The position numbers and the translations under genes were made by a program. The notes beneath the pieces are model-generated. The model had not been told where the DNA came from and ran no database searches. It saw only the letters and a program-made list of their open reading frames with translations. A DNA stretch of 39,608 nt from a virus, in the IMG/VR virus record IMGVR_UViG_3300050821_002799, positions 1-39,608 of that record. One strand, written 5' to 3'. Below, piece by piece: positions 38,389-39,608 of this stretch; the stretch's first letter is position 1; each line of letters begins with the position of its first letter.

Positions 38389-38558
38389 GCTTCCATGACG
38401 TGTTCTTCGATGATCAGGCCGGCCACCTCACTGGTACGGCGCAGGCCGCCGAGCTGCCGCAGGACCATGCGCTGTTCAGCGCTGCCGTCGCGCGCCTGAA
38501 TGTAGCGATGCACCAGCTCGCTGATCAAAGTTCCAAGTTCACGTTCGGTCATAATTGA
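38385..38558 (+). CDS. Small protein (57 aa), strand choice uncertain
   Basis: ATGA overlap with the upstream gene favours this plus-strand frame (MSFHDVFFDDQAGHLTGTAQAAELPQDHALFSAAVARLNVAMHQLADQ). A minus-strand frame over the same bases (38370-38552) encodes a protein-like helical sequence (MTERELGTLISELVHRYIQ, then MVLRQLGGLRRTSEVAGLIIEEH). All neighbours are on the plus strand and no promoter is seen for the minus one, so I list the plus frame. Confidence 0.45.
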   Translation: MSFHDVFFDDQAGHLTGTAQAAELPQDHALFSAAVARLNVAMHQLADQSSKFTFGHN

Positions 38559-38588
38559 CAATAGTACATCAACCACCAGGAGACCACA

Positions 38589-39299
38589 ATGGCCCAGAGC
38601 GCGCTGACCGTGACCCCCGAGAACCCGACCCCGCCGACCAACATGTCGAGCATCGGGCAGACGCCGCCGAACCCGAAGAACTATCTCGCCGCGGTCTATG
38701 GTCCGCCGCCGACCTCGCCGCCGTTCTTCGATGACGGCGTCACCAATACGCCACCGCTGATGAGCCTGAACGAGACTGGCGGCGTCAACGGCACCACGCC
38801 GCCGGCGCCGATCGGCACGGTGACGGCATTCTCGGCGGCGCATGCGCTGGTGGCCGACACCACCGGCCAAACCAGCGTGGCGCCCGAGGGCGCCGGTACC
38901 GAGATCGTGTTCACGCAGACCTACAATCCCAATGTGCTGGCGCCGATCCCGCTGAAGACGGTCGGCACCGGGCCGGTTGCGACGGCGGCCTCGATCCTGG
39001 CCGGGCCGAACCAGAGCCACGCCTCCAGCCTGTCACCGGCGACCAACCCGACGCTCGCCTCGATCGCGCCGACCACCAGCGTGCACGGCTCGGCCGCGAT
39101 CACCCTGACGGCGACCGGGGTCGGCTTCAACCCGCAGTCCAAGATCGTGATCGGCGGGGTGCCGCAAGCCACCACGTTCGTGTCGTCGACCTCGCTGACC
39201 TGTCTGGCGACGCCGCCGGCCGCGGCGGGCACGCCCGCGGTGACGGTGGTCACCGGCGGCGTTGTCACCACGGCGCCGCAGACCTGGACCATCACATGA
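38589..39299 (+). CDS. Virion protein with IPT/TIG (Ig-like) domain
   Basis: AGGAG lies upstream of the ATG. The 236-aa protein has a Pro-rich N-terminus (TPENPTPPTNMSS...) and a middle segment (FSAAHALVADTTGQTSVAPEGAGTEIVFTQTYNPN). The C-terminal ~85 residues NPTLASIAPTTSVHGSAAITLTATGVGFNPQSKIVIGGVPQATTFVSSTSLTCLATP are an IPT/TIG domain: pattern P-T-S, xxxLTxTGxGFxxxSxIxIGG, (T/S)FVSSTxLTC. Such Ig-like domains decorate heads or tails of tailed phages and may bind carbohydrates. It lies between the portal cluster and the missing capsid, so a head decoration role is likely but inferred. Confidence 0.7.
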   Translation: MAQSALTVTPENPTPPTNMSSIGQTPPNPKNYLAAVYGPPPTSPPFFDDGVTNTPPLMSLNETGGVNGTTPPAPIGTVTAFSAAHALVADTTGQTSVAPEGAGTEIVFTQTYNPNVLAPIPLKTVGTGPVATAASILAGPNQSHASSLSPATNPTLASIAPTTSVHGSAAITLTATGVGFNPQSKIVIGGVPQATTFVSSTSLTCLATPPAAAGTPAVTVVTGGVVTTAPQTWTIT

Positions 39300-39445
39300 A
39301 GACGCCGCGGGCGGCTATCAAGCGGGCCATCGAACGGCTTTTCCAGCGCGCGAATGCGGTGCATCAGCCCGCCCCGCGCGCTGGCTACGCGCGAAACAAG
39401 AGGAGGAAACGCCATGAGTGTCGAGAGCATCAACGAGCCCGGTAA
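39296..39445 (+). CDS. Strongly basic small protein (49 aa), tentative
   Basis: ATGA overlap with the preceding gene. The product MKTPRAAIKRAIERLFQRANAVHQPAP, then YARNKRRKRHECREHQRAR is ~30% Arg/Lys and would bind nucleic acid. It overlaps the next gene by 32 nt, and that gene has its own perfect ribosome site inside this one, so it may be a chance frame. Retained because of the coupling and lack of another gene in the 114-nt gap. Confidence 0.4.
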   Translation: MKTPRAAIKRAIERLFQRANAVHQPAPRAGYARNKRRKRHECREHQRAR

Positions 39446-39608
39446 CTCGCGGCTGACCATGTTGGAGCCAGCCTCCATCAACGAGCCGCCGGCGCCGGGC
39501 GACGGCCCTGGCGGCGAGCTGAACCCGCCGCGCGCCACCGGGATGGATCCGACCGGCTGCGCGATCGGCGACGCGCCGCTGAGCTTGCATGTGACCGGCT
39601 CCGGGTTT
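39414..39608 (+). CDS. Second IPT/TIG-type virion protein (3' partial)
   Basis: AGGAGGAAAC, a near-ideal ribosome site, is 5-6 nt before the ATG. The visible 65 residues (MSVESINEPGNSRLTMLEPASINEPP, PPRATGMDP then CAIGDAPLSLHVTGSGF) end at the LxxxVTGxGF start of an IPT/TIG domain, as in the preceding gene. It runs past the window edge. It is probably a second head decoration or fibre protein; the major capsid gene is expected further on. Confidence 0.6.
   Translation, partial: MSVESINEPGNSRLTMLEPASINEPPAPGDGPGGELNPPRATGMDPTGCAIGDAPLSLHVTGSGF

Noticed and set aside
1-39608. CRISPR arrays, insertion sequences, integrase/att sites, tRNA genes
   Set aside because: I saw no regular spaced direct repeats, transposase or integrase motifs, or tRNA-like cloverleaf; tRNA absence should be confirmed by a dedicated scan.

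Overview
The window is most of the genome of a high-GC (about 65%), short-tailed (podovirus-type) bacteriophage of an alphaproteobacterium. It has a terminase large subunit, a portal, an adaptor, DNA-ejection-type internal proteins, tail fibres and a lysis cassette. I see no tape measure, no major tail tube or sheath, no phage RNA polymerase, no integrase and no tRNA. The host assignment rests on a phage-encoded GcrA-family protein (GcrA is confined to Alphaproteobacteria) and on my failure to find a single GANTC (CcrM methylation) site. A Rhizobiales-type host is plausible but inferred. The window starts inside one virion gene and ends inside another. The major capsid gene is missing and probably lies in the unsequenced stretch joining the two ends.

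Layout. 1-12508 (+): tightly overlapping late genes for adaptor, stabilisation/tail protein, Ala/Gly-rich protein, GNAT-like protein, Pro-rich protein, Gln-rich protein with an S74-like end, two large internal proteins and two paralogous fibres. 12478-14668 (+): lysis and depolymerase genes (GH25 endolysin, holin-like protein, heparin-lyase-like protein, two tiny membrane peptides). 14665-16138 (-): five small accessory genes, with a promoter and an intrinsic terminator bracketing the first three. 16252-17974 (+): a regulatory run of small genes including an HTH protein, zinc-ribbon proteins and the GcrA homologue. 17953-24868 (-): replication block read leftward: PD-(D/E)XK/DUF2800 protein, a putative SSB position, family A DNA polymerase, an HTH protein and an SNF2 helicase. 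24916-27729 (+): VRR-NUC nuclease and primase-polymerase/helicase. 27705-27906: an AT-rich core flanked by TCGGTGGCAG repeats, an origin candidate.

27937-29709 (-) and 29867-30745 (+) are two divergent small-gene operons. They meet at a mirror-image pair of promoters, each carrying the same 13-bp palindromic operator in its -35/-10 spacer. The leftward operon includes a secreted retropepsin-like aspartic protease. The rightward one includes an HTH protein and ends in a strong terminator. 30827-39608 (+): packaging and head genes, preceded by small genes that include an Acb2-like anti-CBASS protein, then terminase, portal, a portal-linked 521-aa protein and IPT/TIG-domain virion proteins.

How they work together: replication uses a phage polymerase, primase-helicase and nucleases. 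Host control appears to be addressed by the GcrA homologue and the absence of GANTC. Host immunity is probably countered by the Acb2-like protein. Lysis and capsule or cell-wall degradation are grouped behind the tail fibres.
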